From Tomocerus qinae (Eukaryota > Arthropoda > Collembola > Entomobryomorpha > Tomoceridae), in NCBI GenBank assembly GCA_020055645.1, contig CM034548.1, forward strand, positions 17,360,001-17,424,000: a stretch of DNA of 64,000 nucleotides, read 5' to 3'. Below the pieces are notes generated by a model. That model had not been told where the DNA came from, did no database searches, and saw only the letters and a program-made list of their open reading frames with translations. The translations under genes were made by a program, and so were the position numbers. Shown here piece after piece: positions 1 through 14,000 of the stretch (its first letter is position 1; each line of letters begins with the position of its first letter).

Positions 1-2870
1 TTCTAGTGAAAGTACTGGTGAAAGGTCGGCAAAAGTTCCATATGAAGTTACCATAACAAAAGAGAAAGTATTTTATGAATAGAATAAGGTTGGTTGAGAC
101 ATACTGTGGATACTTGGTTGCTCTGTATATACACCACTCTCTGTATATATGTATTACCACATTACATAGGTTCAATGTTTCCCCAAGTAGCTTTACAAAT
201 CAGCACCTGATAAAAATTTATAATAATGGCAGATATATTATTGTGTATTCTACAAACTTAGGCATAATATGTTATAGTTTATTTCCGTCTAACGTCAAGT
301 TTAATATTCATTCGCTACTCCTACAAACTACTTCTTTGTTAGTCGGAAATGTAAAAAAGAGTTGCAGAGTGGCTTGCTGTCAGTTTATGTCTTCAGCTTC
401 TTATGAATACGTGAGTACGTGTAGTTCCTTTGTGCCACGTGTCATGAAAATACGTGAGAAAAAACACTAACACTATCTGATTTTGTTATCTAATGGCAGT
501 TTTGATTGAATTCTCTTTTCTTCTATAAGTTGAGATAGATAGTAGTAAACAGATTTTTTTTATTTAGTAAAACCATATACGTAGCTAAGCTTAAAATATT
601 ATCAAAGTCCTACCGTACCCCAATTCTAAACTTTACTTTAGCTTCTCTTAATTGAAACTTAAATTGATGCAACTTACACTCCAAACTTTAGCACTAAATT
701 CTAGAAAAGTCAACAATTTCTTGACCGCAGCGTCGCGTCCCTCGCAGCACATGCAGAGACCATGTTTCCAATTTTATTTGAGTGATGCCCTAGTTAGTAG
801 GTAACAAGAAAATTAGTTTAGGTACGCTATCAACATAGTACAAGTAAATGCCTAATTCTAGTTAGCCAGGCTACTAGCCAAATCTAATACCTTTCCTCAA
901 ATTGGATTTTGTTTGGGGGAAAATAATATTGCATGCCATTTTGTGCTAATGACTTCAGAAACTTTTAACATGACAAAAATTTGTATCACCATCAAAACAC
1001 CTCCACGTTACGGTTTCAATATTGAAGCGCAAGGAAGCATGTCATATAGGAGGAAATAATAGAATAGTTGTCGTCGAATCTGTAATTGTTCTGGCTCAAT
1101 AACTTTTGCCCTTTTTACTTTCAACTCATATTATCGTGCTTGAAAACTTTCTCCAAAATTCCTTCATTTCTTTGTGGAGGTCAGTTCTTTTACTTCGGTT
1201 ATGAAGTTTAATGAAAGCTGATGCAGACCTAACCCTAACTTAAGATAGACTTACCACTTTCAACTTACATAGGAGTATATAGATAAAAACTGTATAAAGA
1301 ATTCCCTATCTGAACTTGATAGATGTCCTTGACTTTAGACTTCTTTGGTTGTTTGCACAAGAAAATGATTTATTTAACATGATAAAAAAATTAAAATTCC
1401 ACTTTAGGATTCTCATATCGCATTCATAAGACATAGATAAGTGGGAATATTTAAGGCAAGTTTCTTAGATGAGTTAGCTTTGATGTAAGCTCTTGCAAGT
1501 GAAAATAATGGAAAGTAGGGATAAAAATGGCATGACCTGGAGCAAAGTACAAACATTTCGGTTCGGGTTTAATCTATCTTAAGTACTAACTGACTATTCG
1601 GTAGCAACACTTTTTGTTGACTCTCTTGGTCCTTAGCCTCACTCTTGAACCAGAGTAGTCAGTAGTAAGTACAGTAGGAATTGATTGGTTGTGATCGTTG
1701 TATGAGAAATTCATTAATTTATAGCACGTTTTCTCGATTGTGTAAATGTCATCTAAGTCATGAACTACCTGATGTCAGACATACACAAAATAAATATGGA
1801 AAATAGAAACTTGTGGGAAGAGTGAAGATAAATATTTAAAACTTTTTAAATGAACAATAACTAAACGTATATGGCTTTAGGTTTTCCGTAAACGTCAGCA
1901 AATATGCGCCATGTGTATACGGCTACAAAAACTACTTAAAAATTAGATGTTTTTTGAAATTCAAACATTTTACAAAAATTGGTTCACATAGAGCATGACC
2001 AATTGCTAGGGAAAATAGGGAAGAGGTTGAGATATATTATACGGCTTTAGGCAGGCAGCCTCAAACGGCGTTTGACTGAAGGGTAACTGCTGACTTAATA
2101 TTATAGAGCTTATTTAGCTGTTTACAGCTCACTGCTATGATTATGACTTATGTATAAATTGCTAAATAAGTATAACAATGCAGTCTTATAATTCTTGTCC
2201 AGTCCCAAAGTCGTACTGGTAACCTTCTTAGACTCTGACATGCATACATTATGTTAGATATAATATTGGAAGCAAACTTCCAGCTGGATCTCCTTTAGAG
2301 AGAATAAATGTAATCGGATTTGAGTTTGAGGTTTATCCGTATGAAACTCTGAGGCTGACACAAGGCAGGTAAATTAAAGCCAAGGAAGTTTGGTATTTAA
2401 AAAATTTCTGTCTCTGTATTGAGTGGAATGGAATGCAATATAAACCAGAAAACTCACTTTCCTTTTGATCCTCTTGCCATTCAGTAATAGGATGCTGCAT
2501 TGGCATTGACTCTAATTATTTGCTACTACTGCGGAGTTACTTTTATAGTTAGTTCTACTTTTCACTTCATTCTCAGGATTACTTACGCAGATAATATTAC
2601 TGGTTTTATCTTCGTTCGTTTCGTCGGAGATTCAATGGATACCTATCTAAATCTAACGTACCGAAACAGTAAATCTCACTTTTACCTCCTTCCTTTGATC
2701 AATTGGATGCAACCCAGTACAAAATATGTACCTATACTATGTAGGTACTTCAAACTAATGCGTATATCTAGCACAATGCTACTTGTAGCTGCTATTTCGC
2801 AGTAATGAATGTCTCCATTTACTCACATTATTTACATGTAAATTCAAACTGCCCATTCTTCTTCTTGCTC

Positions 2871-2922
2871 AATTCGTTAACTCCATGATGCTCTATAGTG
2901 CAAATTCGTTAACTCCATGATG
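2871..2922. repeat. Short direct repeat, two 20-bp copies
   Basis: The 20 bases AATTCGTTAACTCCATGATG occur at 2871-2890 and again, identical, at 2903-2922, a period of 32 bases. This looks like a recent local duplication. No function is apparent. Confidence 0.85.
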
Positions 2923-3490
2923 TGCAAATTGTATTGCGTATTGTACTTCTGGCATTTATCGAAAGTTGTAACATCAATTCGAATAAGTTCATTCATACCA
3001 CTGCATACGTATGTAAATAGTTGTATTAGTAAAAGAATTCCTTGGAAATAGCCTTTCCTGTTAATGCTTTAAATCTATAAAGTTTAGAAAGCCCAGCACA
3101 GTAGGCAATTGTCATCAAATTGTATATCAGTTGAGAGATCGAATGTGTCTTGTAATTTTGTAGTTTTATGATATTGTTATTGTAGCCAATTCCAAGTACG
3201 TTCCACAAGAACCGTAAATTGAATGCCTTGTTGAGGCAGATTGAACAATGTGTCCTATCGAAACGTATAGCCAAAAACGACAACAAAGGGAAAGGAAAAC
3301 ACCAGATTCAGCTAAAAGATTTAAAGTAATTTGGAATTTATTGTAATGGCAGTAACAGTTTATCTGTAATTGGGTCTTTGAATTTTATTTATTTTGAAAT
3401 ATCAGGTTTACAGGGTTATTTTTTAGCTAATGTAACCTTTTCATGACCAGCGGAAACAGAATATGAGTTTGCTTACATGGATGTGATTTT

Positions 3491-3566
3491 TAAATTGTGC
3501 TAAGTTGGGCTAAATTGGGTTATAATTGTGCTAATTTGGGTTATAATTGGGCTAAATTGTGCTAAG
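3491..3566 (+). repeat. Minisatellite of about 10-bp units (ATTGGGCTAA-like)
   Basis: About seven or eight imperfect units built on ATTGGGCTAA / ATTGTGCTAA / ATTGGGTTAT run head to tail. The units are G+T-rich on the + strand and nearly free of C outside the GCTAA part. It is a simple tandem array, probably from slippage or unequal exchange. Confidence 0.8.
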
Positions 3567-5425
3567 TACTAAGTTGATCTATCATTGCTAATACAGATGC
3601 AGAAAATCTTACTTCAGCCATTCTCCATTACCACTTCTGATTTACCTTTATTGATAATTGAAAGACTTGTTAAAAAGAAAATTTTGATACTTTAAAAGAC
3701 ATTCCCTTTTCTGGATTTCCCCGAAAGTATACTTACAGTATTTGTTTTAGTAACTTATCACTTTCGTTTTCCTGTTTTGCTTAAAAAATGTCCCTGTGCC
3801 ATATTAGTGAATTATTACAGCGAATTCAGCAAATAAAAGTGACAATGTTTTCTCCAATAGAATGAACGCAAAATGGTACAAAAGATCTAAAAAACGAATG
3901 TTAACTTAACAGAATAAATTCTGCATCCCAGACTGAATTAGGAAAATTGATGATGTAATGATGTTGAAATGCATAGTATTCGCTTGCGACTCAAAAGGTT
4001 GCAGACTGATTTTGAATATGATATGATTGCGTTAACTATTAATTAAATTACGGACTACGTATAAAATGCAGTCTTTAAGATATACTTTCTATCGCCCAAA
4101 ATAGGATAATAAAAAATTTCTTAGGACGATAATATTCTCAAAGGTTTTCCGTCTAAGAAAATCTATTCTTACCGGTTGCGGTGGAACGTTTCTGCAACTG
4201 TAGTTCTTATTCAACATTTAATGGCAAAAATGCAACATGCCATGCAGAAAGCAAAATACCATTTACTTTGACATAAGCTATCTCTATATCAAATTACATT
4301 AGAGTAATTTTTATCTTTTTCAATTCATCAGTAGCGTTATCAGAAAAACTGGAATGTGGCATGCAGCATGGCTGGTAAATAGTCTAGTATAAATGACACC
4401 TAGTTTAAACAGAGGATAGCATAGCTGTATGGTATATCAAACGACTTTTATAGGTGTTTCTTTTACCACTACATATATATCTTAATTGACATAGTATGAA
4501 TGTAGAGTATATGTCGTGGGCTGGCTAGACTAGGAGGACGAATCTCACTGATAACCTATGTAGCTGAAGACATTAGATTGTTAGCTGACGTTCGACTAAC
4601 TTTAATTACACATCTTGACACTGTCCATTTTGCACAGTCCCGCTTGAGCGAAATTTCATTTAATTAAAATGAAGGTACCTATTGAAAAATCGTGATCTGT
4701 AGTGCTTTAACTTAATATTTTATTATGTAACTATGCTGCTAAGGCCTTGTTTCGATTACTATTATTTTTATTGACTTATGCTTGTATATGAAAGTGGTAC
4801 AGTTGTAATGACAATACATGTATTAAAGTTGGGAGAGTAAAATTCTAATGTCAAGTGTTATTGCTGTAGTCAGTTTTGCTATTGACCTAAGGTCACCTCT
4901 GCTCCCTAATTTGAAAAAAATGACTATTATTTCCGAACAAAAATTAGATACATGCTTAAGCCTTTATACTTTTATAATCAGCACTCTTTGTAAGTAGCTT
5001 CTATTTCGATGCACTTTACTAGAATCGATTTATAATATGTCAGGTTAGATTTAATGGAACTGGTATTTGGTGTTAGTAGCAAGTTTAGCCCATTCGATGT
5101 GTGGGTTTTGACAGATATCTCATAAGCATCCAAATATCCATTAATTTTGCAGTACTCAGAGTTTTCTTATGATGACATGGTGTTCAGGTACTTTAGTGAC
5201 ATGATTTATTTTGAAATTTTTTGAGTATTGTAATCATTGCTACATTATAAATCATCTTAATTCATTCAACCTGCCTGATGGCAAAAATAATTTGTTTTCA
5301 GTGTATAGAAACCAACATTAGGTAATGGATCTACAAACAAAACTATATTTGTGCAGTTACATACAATGAGGACGAGAGGTAGTGCAATTTCTTGGTTTCA
5401 TCTCAATCAAATGTTTCTTTTTCAG

Positions 5426-5649
5426 GGTTTTTATCTGAACTGAGTGCATTAGTGTCCCTTATTCTCCTGTTGGTTGATGGCCCTAGCAGAAAGACAGATA
5501 AAGAAGGAAAATTGAAAAGCAATGTCTCATTCTCATTCACCATCCACATCCAGAGCAACGATTCAGTTTGTTGCTGTCCGGTAGAGATAGATGAGAAGCC
5601 TGGTATGGTAGCCAATATGTCCCACCAGCACCGACCCAGGATCACTTGA
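5426..5649 (+). CDS. Candidate terminal exon, unknown protein (weak)
   Basis: A good acceptor (TTTCTTTTTCAG, AG at 5424-5425) is followed by an open frame of about 74 codons ending in TGA at 5647-5649. The segment is richer in G+C than its surroundings. The predicted peptide begins with a hydrophobic run (LSALVSLILLLV) and continues as a hydrophilic, basic then Cys-containing tail (KSNVSFSFTIHIQ, VCCCPVEID). I do not recognise it. The opposite strand also has a 91-codon open frame over the same bases (5403-5678), so strand and even coding status are uncertain. No partner exon was found. Confidence 0.2.
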
Positions 5650-5678
5650 ATCAGTAGAACTGCTGCGGCTGGATGCAA

Positions 5679-8600
5679 GGAGAGACGGGATGCTATTTAC
5701 TATGGCCTGGTTTACCATGATATTTGTTGTAACTATCTACAAGTGCATTCATCTAAAGTAGGTAATGTAAGAAAGAAATAGCTAACGACGACCAGGAAAA
5801 ATCCTCGAGGCATTCAATAGCAAATTTCCGGAAAATCCACTCTTGAACCTAAATCAATAATGTTGCTCACAAATAAGTAAAAGACGGGAAGAGAATGATG
5901 GGTAGCTTTACAGTGACCATTACTGTCAAATCTCGTTTCATTTCCCTTCCCTGACCTGATTTCAACATCTGACATTCAGCTAGGAGTTTAGCTTCCAGAT
6001 AATCTGCTGCTGTCATGTCAGGAGAGAAAAATGTACTTTATTAGATTAGGTATTGACTTGGAACAGAAGTTTCATTAAAATGACTAAATCAGCAGTAATT
6101 ACATTTCAAGCCTTCATGGCTAAACTAATATTTGACTTGATTTCACTGTACAAATATAAAGCACACTAAACTGTATACTTTTTACGACTTCAGCCAAACG
6201 CTTTCCGGTTGGCATTTACAGTCGTTTCCTCTCCACTCTAGCTTTATCAAATTCATAAAATGTACAAGTCTACAAACTCTTATTCTGCTGTGGGTTTATC
6301 TATTGAGCTGAAATACTGTCCCACTAAATCCATTTATAATAAGTGATACAAATCTAAGTAGCTACTGATACCTATTGATAATATTTACTTATACCAATTT
6401 CCTGCTTCCAATTTCCAGAAAATAAACAGTTTCTATATAGAAATTCAATTTTGGAAGATCCACTGACAGAAGAGATTTTTTGTCTTGTTGACAATTCGTT
6501 TTTTCGTTGTCTAATATCAACCCTTTGATCAAAATAAAAAATTTCTGCCACATTGCCACATAAAAACATTTTCACTGCCCAAAAAATTCATGGATTGAAT
6601 AAATGCGTGCCATAGTTCCAAATTTCATCTACTAAACATCAAAACACAGAAAATCTACAATACCTGTATACTTTAAGTTGTAATGACAGCTACTTGAATG
6701 ATTTTTATACATCCATCCAAATTTTCATTTTCTAAATACAATCCTCGTTGTTTCTGTGTCAGTGCGTATACTAATATATTAATAATTTACTTGATAAAAG
6801 TGAGATTCGTCGGATGCAAACAAAAATTGATTAAGCCTCCTAGCTCAAATGTAGAAAAATAGACCAAATATTACTACCTTTTATAAATATTGGATGGATG
6901 CCTGTGCAATTTTGACCTCTTGTGTCCACAGAACAATCTTATTGACATTTTTGGATCAATTTTGACTGAATTATCATTTTGTTGGATCTAGCTTCTGAGT
7001 TGGAGGATTTTAGTATACAAAAGAGCTTGAAGCTATATTAATAAGTCAGTGACAAGTAAGGGCATTATGCAATACCCAAAGTGTAAACCTGAGATGAACC
7101 TTAATACGAACGTCAATGTATTTATAATTTCCATGACTGCTCCATATCGACTATAATAAAATGAACGTCAATCATTATATCTCACTAGCAACCATTGGAC
7201 TATTCCCTACTTAGATATACAAATGTATTTAAATATTGACAATAGAGAAAATAGAATGCATGGGCTTGGAGAAAGTAAGGGAATTCCGTTCAGCTGCTGG
7301 GAAATTGTAGATGTATGAATATACAGTGTGTTCAGTGTGTAGTCCTATTAAAGAGACGACCCCTCATTGAATCCAATTAATGCCGTAACTTTCTCTTGTC
7401 TGTCATATCTGTTAGTTCTGTATTGTATGACTGGGACGGGAGGACATCCAAAATCTCCTGTACTCAAGTCCGTTTAAAACTATTGAAGTTCCTAAAGTTC
7501 TTATAGATACATTATTTTAGCAAATTATATACAATATACTCAATACAAATCAGGCGCTGATGAAAGGACTTTAAACATTTCATTACGAATAATTTCGCTG
7601 TTTGTTTAAATGATGTTGAACTTGGTACACTATTATTCGATAAATATTGTATTTTGTTCCCCGTCCGTAGGACGGCCTTATTTCTAGTACTGTTATAATA
7701 TGTTTCCAGGAAGGAATTTATCTTCAATCAAAAAGTAGAACTTCCTTCTCGGGAGAAGTTCCCGTTTTTCTGAGGTTATATTGTTCTCAATAAACCAGTC
7801 AAATGATTTGCATGGTATCCTTAATATATTTTCCCTGCAACGTTAATTGTATTTTTGATGCACAGAGGTAAGTTTTTGCTAAGAAGCCAGAAAATTAGAA
7901 TATCTACCCAAAACTCGATTTTTGGCTAGAACCGAAGAAATGGAAAATTGTGGAGAGAGTACACAGAGTGGGAAATGGGAAGTTTTTTGTAGGGTGGTAT
8001 TAAGAGTTCCATGTAAATATTTTTCAGTTATCTCAGTTTGAAGGAAAAGGGTAGATTTTGGATGTCCGACTTTGACCAGACTGAAAGAACAAGTTGCTTT
8101 GCTCGCAGAAACCACTCACGCTATTCCAATGCTTCATTCTCTTGCTATCTCTTTGCCGCCATCATCCTTAATTATGTTTAGACTCTGTCTCCTGTCCTGT
8201 TCACAGCCAGTTACTATGTAGAACAGTCTGAATCCTGCCTTTTCGAATATCTCTCTACTTGTCACTTGTAAGTATAGTTGGAATATCACAATGCCATAAT
8301 ATGTAGCTTTATATCAACGTTGACTTGGGTATTCCCTCGAGCTCTATTCTCTATTCCACAACTTATATTCTTAGAATTTTCAAAATATACTGGAGAATAT
8401 TGAATATTTACCATGCAATGGTTGCTGTAACCTTTGGGGAAAACTGGAGGACTATAGGAACACCCTTAGTCTTGATAGATTCTTATGTACGATGATGTTT
8501 TTATTATACGGTGTGCCCGATCCGACCATTTCCATGAAACAAATTTGAACATCCAGATTCATCATCTGCTTTTCCAATTCATGACACTGTGGTTTAATGT

Positions 8601-9724
8601 ATTATTCTACTCTACATAGTGGCATATTGTTCCTTCTGTGCCATTGAAAACACAGATATGCATTTTGATATTGTCAGATGTAGGCATTTCAAAGGTACGT
8701 CTGCTACCTAGAGCATTGCACATCAACAAAATTCGTTCCATCCATGATAAATAAATTCCAACGGTATAAACGACAAGCTGAAGCAATATAAATACAGAGA
8801 GACACATGAGTGGAAGGAGAACACAATTCAATGCGGAAACCCTTCAGGGCTCTTACAAATCAATGAATTGCTAGTATGATGACTTCCATTTGTAGCCAAA
8901 GTCTTCTCTCAGACTGAATCTGTCTAACAGCTGTAATAACCATCTCACGTATTATCTCCCACGCAGTTCCTTATTTATATTCCAAATTCATTACATACTT
9001 TTAAATTCTAAAATTTCTCTACGACTTGTGGCGAACCTATATGAAGCTACAAACAAATTGTGAATAGTATTTCCTTTATTTCAACCAAAGTCAACTAAAT
9101 GTTCAGCATGTCCTCGTCACTGAAATCTCCTTGCATTGTTGCACTATACTAATCAAATATTATAGAGTTTAGGGTTATGTTGGTATCATCCGATCGGATT
9201 GAAATCGTCTCTTCCATAAATGGAGATTTTTATTTTACAGAAATAATTATTGCCACAAACACAAATTTCATAATTAGCTTGTACTTCTTCAGTATAGGCA
9301 GTCCTAGCTGTTGGAATATAGGCATAAATTACATATTTAACACCAGCCTATTTGGACCTATATATGAAACTCTTGTGTTTCAGATATACATCCATAAAAT
9401 TTTATTTTTAGCAGTTGAACTACAAATGTGTACCTCATAAATTGCAATACGATAAGTGTACGTGTAACTGAAGAGACAGCAATCTGTAAAGCTGTACCTA
9501 TTTGCATACTCGTGTTTCAATGATTGATAAGAACATTATTTGATACAGCATAATATAGTCTGTAAAAATTGTCATATTCTGTGGGATTCATGGAATTCCA
9601 AAAACGCCCAATGGCAAAAAAGTATTGGCATGTCTTTTGTAGCATTTTATTATTGGCTCAGACGTCTTTTACAACTGTGTCTATATTTCATTGCTATTTG
9701 GGTATTTTGTACATGATTTAAATA
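5679..9724. other. AT-rich DNA without a supported gene
   Basis: Only short open frames occur and none has recognisable homology or a convincing splice context. I saw no repeat structure beyond low-complexity A/T runs. Confidence 0.55.
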
Positions 9725-9900
9725 CAGTGCCGCAGCCAGAAAAAAATTTCGAGAGGGACACAGAAAAAAATAACTAATTTTCGCGCGGATTTTTTGCGAT
9801 TTTAGACAAAAATTTCTTTATTTTTCTGCATTTCGGGGTGGGGGAGGGGAGGGAACTTGCCCTGGTGCCCCCCTCGCTGGGGCCTTGTTTACATATCTCG
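9725..9900. repeat. G-rich repeat-like fragment, possible transposon remnant
   Basis: This island contrasts sharply with its AT-rich surroundings. It starts with GTGCCGCAGCCAG, passes through A-rich and CGCGCG patches, then reaches a run of four G-tracts at 9835-9853 and a C-rich part (GTGCCCCCCTCGCTGGGG). Such composition is typical of old interspersed repeats inserted in AT-rich DNA. No coding part, terminal repeats or target-site duplication can be made out, so the family is unknown. Confidence 0.3.
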
Positions 9901-10318
9901 AATTTAAGCAAAGCCATCCATGACGCACATTTAAAACGTACCTATTCTTTGTTTCTTAGAGATATTGGATGAGCGGTAGAAAATTAATCCTATTTGTATT
10001 TTCCTATGGCTTTTACTAGTAATCACCTCCAGTTACAGAATATTTAGTATTCTCTGAAAAGCTGTATAAATAACTGTGTTTTGGTGTTTTGCCTTCGCAT
10101 AAGGTGCTCTTAAATTCATCAGAACTATTGCTGTAACGAATGGTAATTTTCCACAGGAAGATGTAGGCACAGGATGATGCACAGGATGAGGTGTACTTTT
10201 GGTTGAAATCAAACTGAGCGAGGATGCCGGAGGATTCTATATCTTTGTAAAATTTTGATGTATCTCAGGAATTCTGGGAATAACTATTCGACCGAAGTGC
10301 ATTATTGGGATTGTGTAC

Positions 10319-11089
10319 CTAATTTAAATTTCTGAAAAGGCAAACAATAAAAGATCTTATTTGGTTTTCTGATTCCGTGCACTGCAATATACCATTCTGC
10401 TCCAGTTTATCAATTTCGTATATAGCTGTATATATCATCCCATTCCGTATTTGTTTGTAAGGTACTCCCGGCACTTTCTGATGCCATAAGTAATGTATGA
10501 GGTATCCGTGCTTGCTTCCACCTTGCTCCCGATCAGGTTGTTCCGATTTTTCTTGACAGAAATCATCATTTTCCTTAAGGCTCACATTGCAGGCAAAGCC
10601 TTTGTGCAATGCTCGTATAACGCTTGGAACAAATTTCTGTAAGGTTATCGATATCGTCTACCTTTTCCGTTCTTCATGAACTTACGTCTCACTTGCCCTT
10701 GCCGTAGCTCACTACGTAAAGTACTTATACGGGAAGACGACATATTGAAGATAAATCTATTTTTCCCAACCGACAGTGAATTTATATCTTACACTTGTGT
10801 TACACCACCCATGAATCAAAACACAAAATGGGGACGTAGTAAGAATTGTTTGCCTCTTTACTATTGTATGTTTTTCAAAGCACAACTGTACACTTCTAGT
10901 ACGTCTCCAAATTTCAAAGCATCCTTCAACTCGAGGTTTACTATTTCTCATACCGGTTCTGATATTCGAATGAAAACAAACAAAATCGTGGTTGATCCAG
11001 CACAATATTTTGCATTAATAAATACTTTCCTTCCATCCCTAAGGAACTATCTCCTTTTGCCCCTCGGACTAAAACCAAGGTTTTGCTAG
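10319..11089 (-). pseudogene. Broken coding-like remnant, unrecognised family
   Basis: On the minus strand several patches across this stretch read like protein, with balanced polar and hydrophobic residues and few low-complexity runs. The best is 10609-10319, about 96 codons, including HGYLIHYLWHQKVPGVPYKQ and YTAIYEIDKLEQNGILQ. Coding-like patches further upstream on the same strand lie in more than one frame, so the whole looks decayed. It could be an old host pseudogene, a transposable-element fossil or an ancient viral fossil. I do not recognise the family and cannot date it beyond saying that it is broken. Confidence 0.25.
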
Positions 11090-14000
11090 TTATCGGTTAA
11101 ATAGTAGATAAATGGCAATGGGTATCTAGTATCTGCTAATAGGATCATGGAATAATATTCAGGCCAATAATAATGTCAAAGTTATGAAACATTGAATCGT
11201 GCTGCTACTGTGATACTGCTTCTTTATGTATAATATGCCGTTTAGTTCGCTAAATTTTTTTGTATAAAATCGTGTATCTCCTGAATTTCTCCTGAATAAG
11301 AATTGCATTTTACTGGTCTTTTAGGAGTAGTTTGGGTACCACATTTCGAGGGTGACACTTTCACTAAAGTGATAGTATCGTGACTTAAGCTAAGCTGCAG
11401 TAATTGCATATTACTATTACCTTATCATAATCAAAGTAAATACTAATTTTCAATTCATCACATTTTCCATGCAAATACTCAACCTCAACTATGTGTATAC
11501 TAGTTTGAGTAGGTCTACGGTAGTATATGTCTATGGTAGTATATTTGTATTATCTCCCACTATACAAAATAGGGGGGGGCAATTATTCGGGAAAATTTTT
11601 TAGTTGATTTTGAACAGGGTGAATTAATTCGGAAAATACGGTACATGGTTGTCCTTGTACAATGTAAAATCCATGCTTTAGTTTCCTAATGCCACAAAAT
11701 AAAATAGTATCTTTGCATCTACTCAAGATTATTACTTTTGTGTTCTTATACACACAGTGGAAATTTGTATGCTCCATGTCGTTTCTAAATCCGAGTCTTA
11801 TGAGGTACTTTTTGTAACAACACTATGATGTAGTAACACTAAAAAATTCAAACCGCAATAAAGTGCTAAATATTATGAAATGGTGCAATTTAATTCTCTT
11901 CTGGAAGATTTAATTTCACACTGGATTGCCTGTAGGACGGTATCAGTACTATTTTGGAGGTGAAAATTTATAAATATCCTTGGGCTGGAAGAGGATTCGA
12001 AATGAAATCTACTTAGAGAAGGTCTAAGTGTATGTTATTTAGTAGTACATATATTATACCGCCGTCTAAAATGGAATTAGACTAAAGCAGAACCAGTAAC
12101 TCAATTTAGTACATTATACCTGGGCAATCCAAGACCTAAACTTGGCTTGTCATTGTCAATCATCTGGCTCGGGTGCTCACCTACTTGATATTTAACATGA
12201 CATTTCCTGTTCACTATCATCAACAACCTAATTGTTCAGATATTGTTTATATCCAGCATCTATCATGGTGTCATGTTTTTGTAAGATTTGACGCCAAAAC
12301 GAACGTTGAAAACGTTGGTGTCAAATATCTAAAGACTAGCTAAGAGCCACAAGTTTATGCATGTTTCATCGTCTCGTGTTTGCGACTTGTTGTGTATTCC
12401 CACTTGTAAACTTGTAATGCATTACGCGTAGTAGTGCTTCAGCATTTGCCCAGGAGCTCAATAACTCGCTTATCGTCACATAGATTACATACTATATCCG
12501 TCAAGGTATAAAGTTTCAAAAAGTGATAAGCTTTGCTGAATTAACAAACATAATAATATGCTTCTGAATATGTATCCTTAGTAAAAGAAAATCGGAAACA
12601 GTACAATTTGCCTTAATTTTTGTTTTCCTGTAATATAAATATTTTTTTAACTAACATGGCATTGAATTTCGCTAAAAGAAGAATTTTAAATTATTTTAGA
12701 AGTAATCACCAAAAGTTTAAATCTGAAGCTAACCAAAAACAGATTGCAAATGTCTAAAAAGCTCCTAAAATCACAAGACATATTATCAAACCTTATATAA
12801 AGACGGAAAATATAATTACTTTAAAATGTCAAAAGTCAAGATCTGGCTTTTCAAGTTGAAATAGAATTTTGTCTGCACTTCCGTTTTCTGTCCTTCACCT
12901 TGAAAACATATTAGTCTTACACGTGTACAGTGTACACTACAGACATATGTATTTCGTTATCATTCCTCAGAATATCATATATTATAGCATTATGTCTGTA
13001 TAATTGTCAGTTCCTGTTGTCAGAAATCCTTTTGCCTTAGATTCACCATTGTAGTAATTAATATAGAACACAATAGTCTTTGAGGTGCTTAGTATTGATA
13101 TCATACGTTTGATCTGTCCATCTTAATTAGCGACGTTTGCTGAATTGCTTGTTCTAGGACACCTTTCCTGTTATATATTATAATAATGAATCACATATAA
13201 CGATATTCATTACCCTTTTATTGTTCTGTTTAATATCTACATAAAATGTAACTTTATATATTTTCATGAAATTTTCACTTCACTTTCATTTTGGTGAAAA
13301 TTCGGTGTAAGTGTAAACATTGCGTATTTACCGTAAACGTCTTATATGGAGACAACACAGAAAAAGGAAGTCTTATAGATATGTAGTAGTAACTAACAGT
13401 TACTTGCTACTTGAAAAAAATGCTGCCTGATTAAGTAACTATACTCGAAAACCAATAGCGTAAATTGATTTGTCTCAACTTTGAGTAACTTAAATATTAT
13501 GGTACCTTTTCTGTGGCTTGGCGTAATGTATGTCTTACAACAGACTGTAAGAAATACACTATTACGCTACCTTAAATCTATTTCAATAAAACGTGGTACA
13601 ATCCTTTCGTAACAATCCAAACTGTCTCTATACATCTACACTTCAAAGCACCGCACCATGTCACATCGTTATTGTACAAATATAGCACTTCATACCTTTG
13701 TTCTGTTCCTACGTTAAGAAAAGGAGAGCAAAAAAGCTTTATACTGATTGTCAGAATAAATTTCCCAATTTGGCATACTTATGGACATTATCATTGTTCG
13801 CTAGTCAATTTCAAAAGGAAATAAATCTTGAGAGGAATTTAACGACAACGGTAATTCTTTGTATTAAACTTGCAACTCAGTAAGCAATGTTTACCTAAGA
13901 CAAGCGACAACTCAGAACACCTAAGTATGTAACTAGGTTCCAAGGCTGCAGAGAAGGGGACCCGGGGCACTGTTCTGGCTGTGGCCCTGTTAGACTCCAA

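Larger units (their letters stand above)
1..5425. other. AT-rich DNA without a supported gene
   Basis: No reading frame here resembles a known protein. The longest open frame (75-470, +, 131 codons) has no recognisable motif and no sensible exon context. The stretch holds a short direct repeat (2871-2922) and a small minisatellite (3491-3566), listed separately. If gene A's missing 5' exons lie upstream of the window, this DNA is intron of gene A; otherwise it is intergenic. The sequence does not decide between these. Confidence 0.6.
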
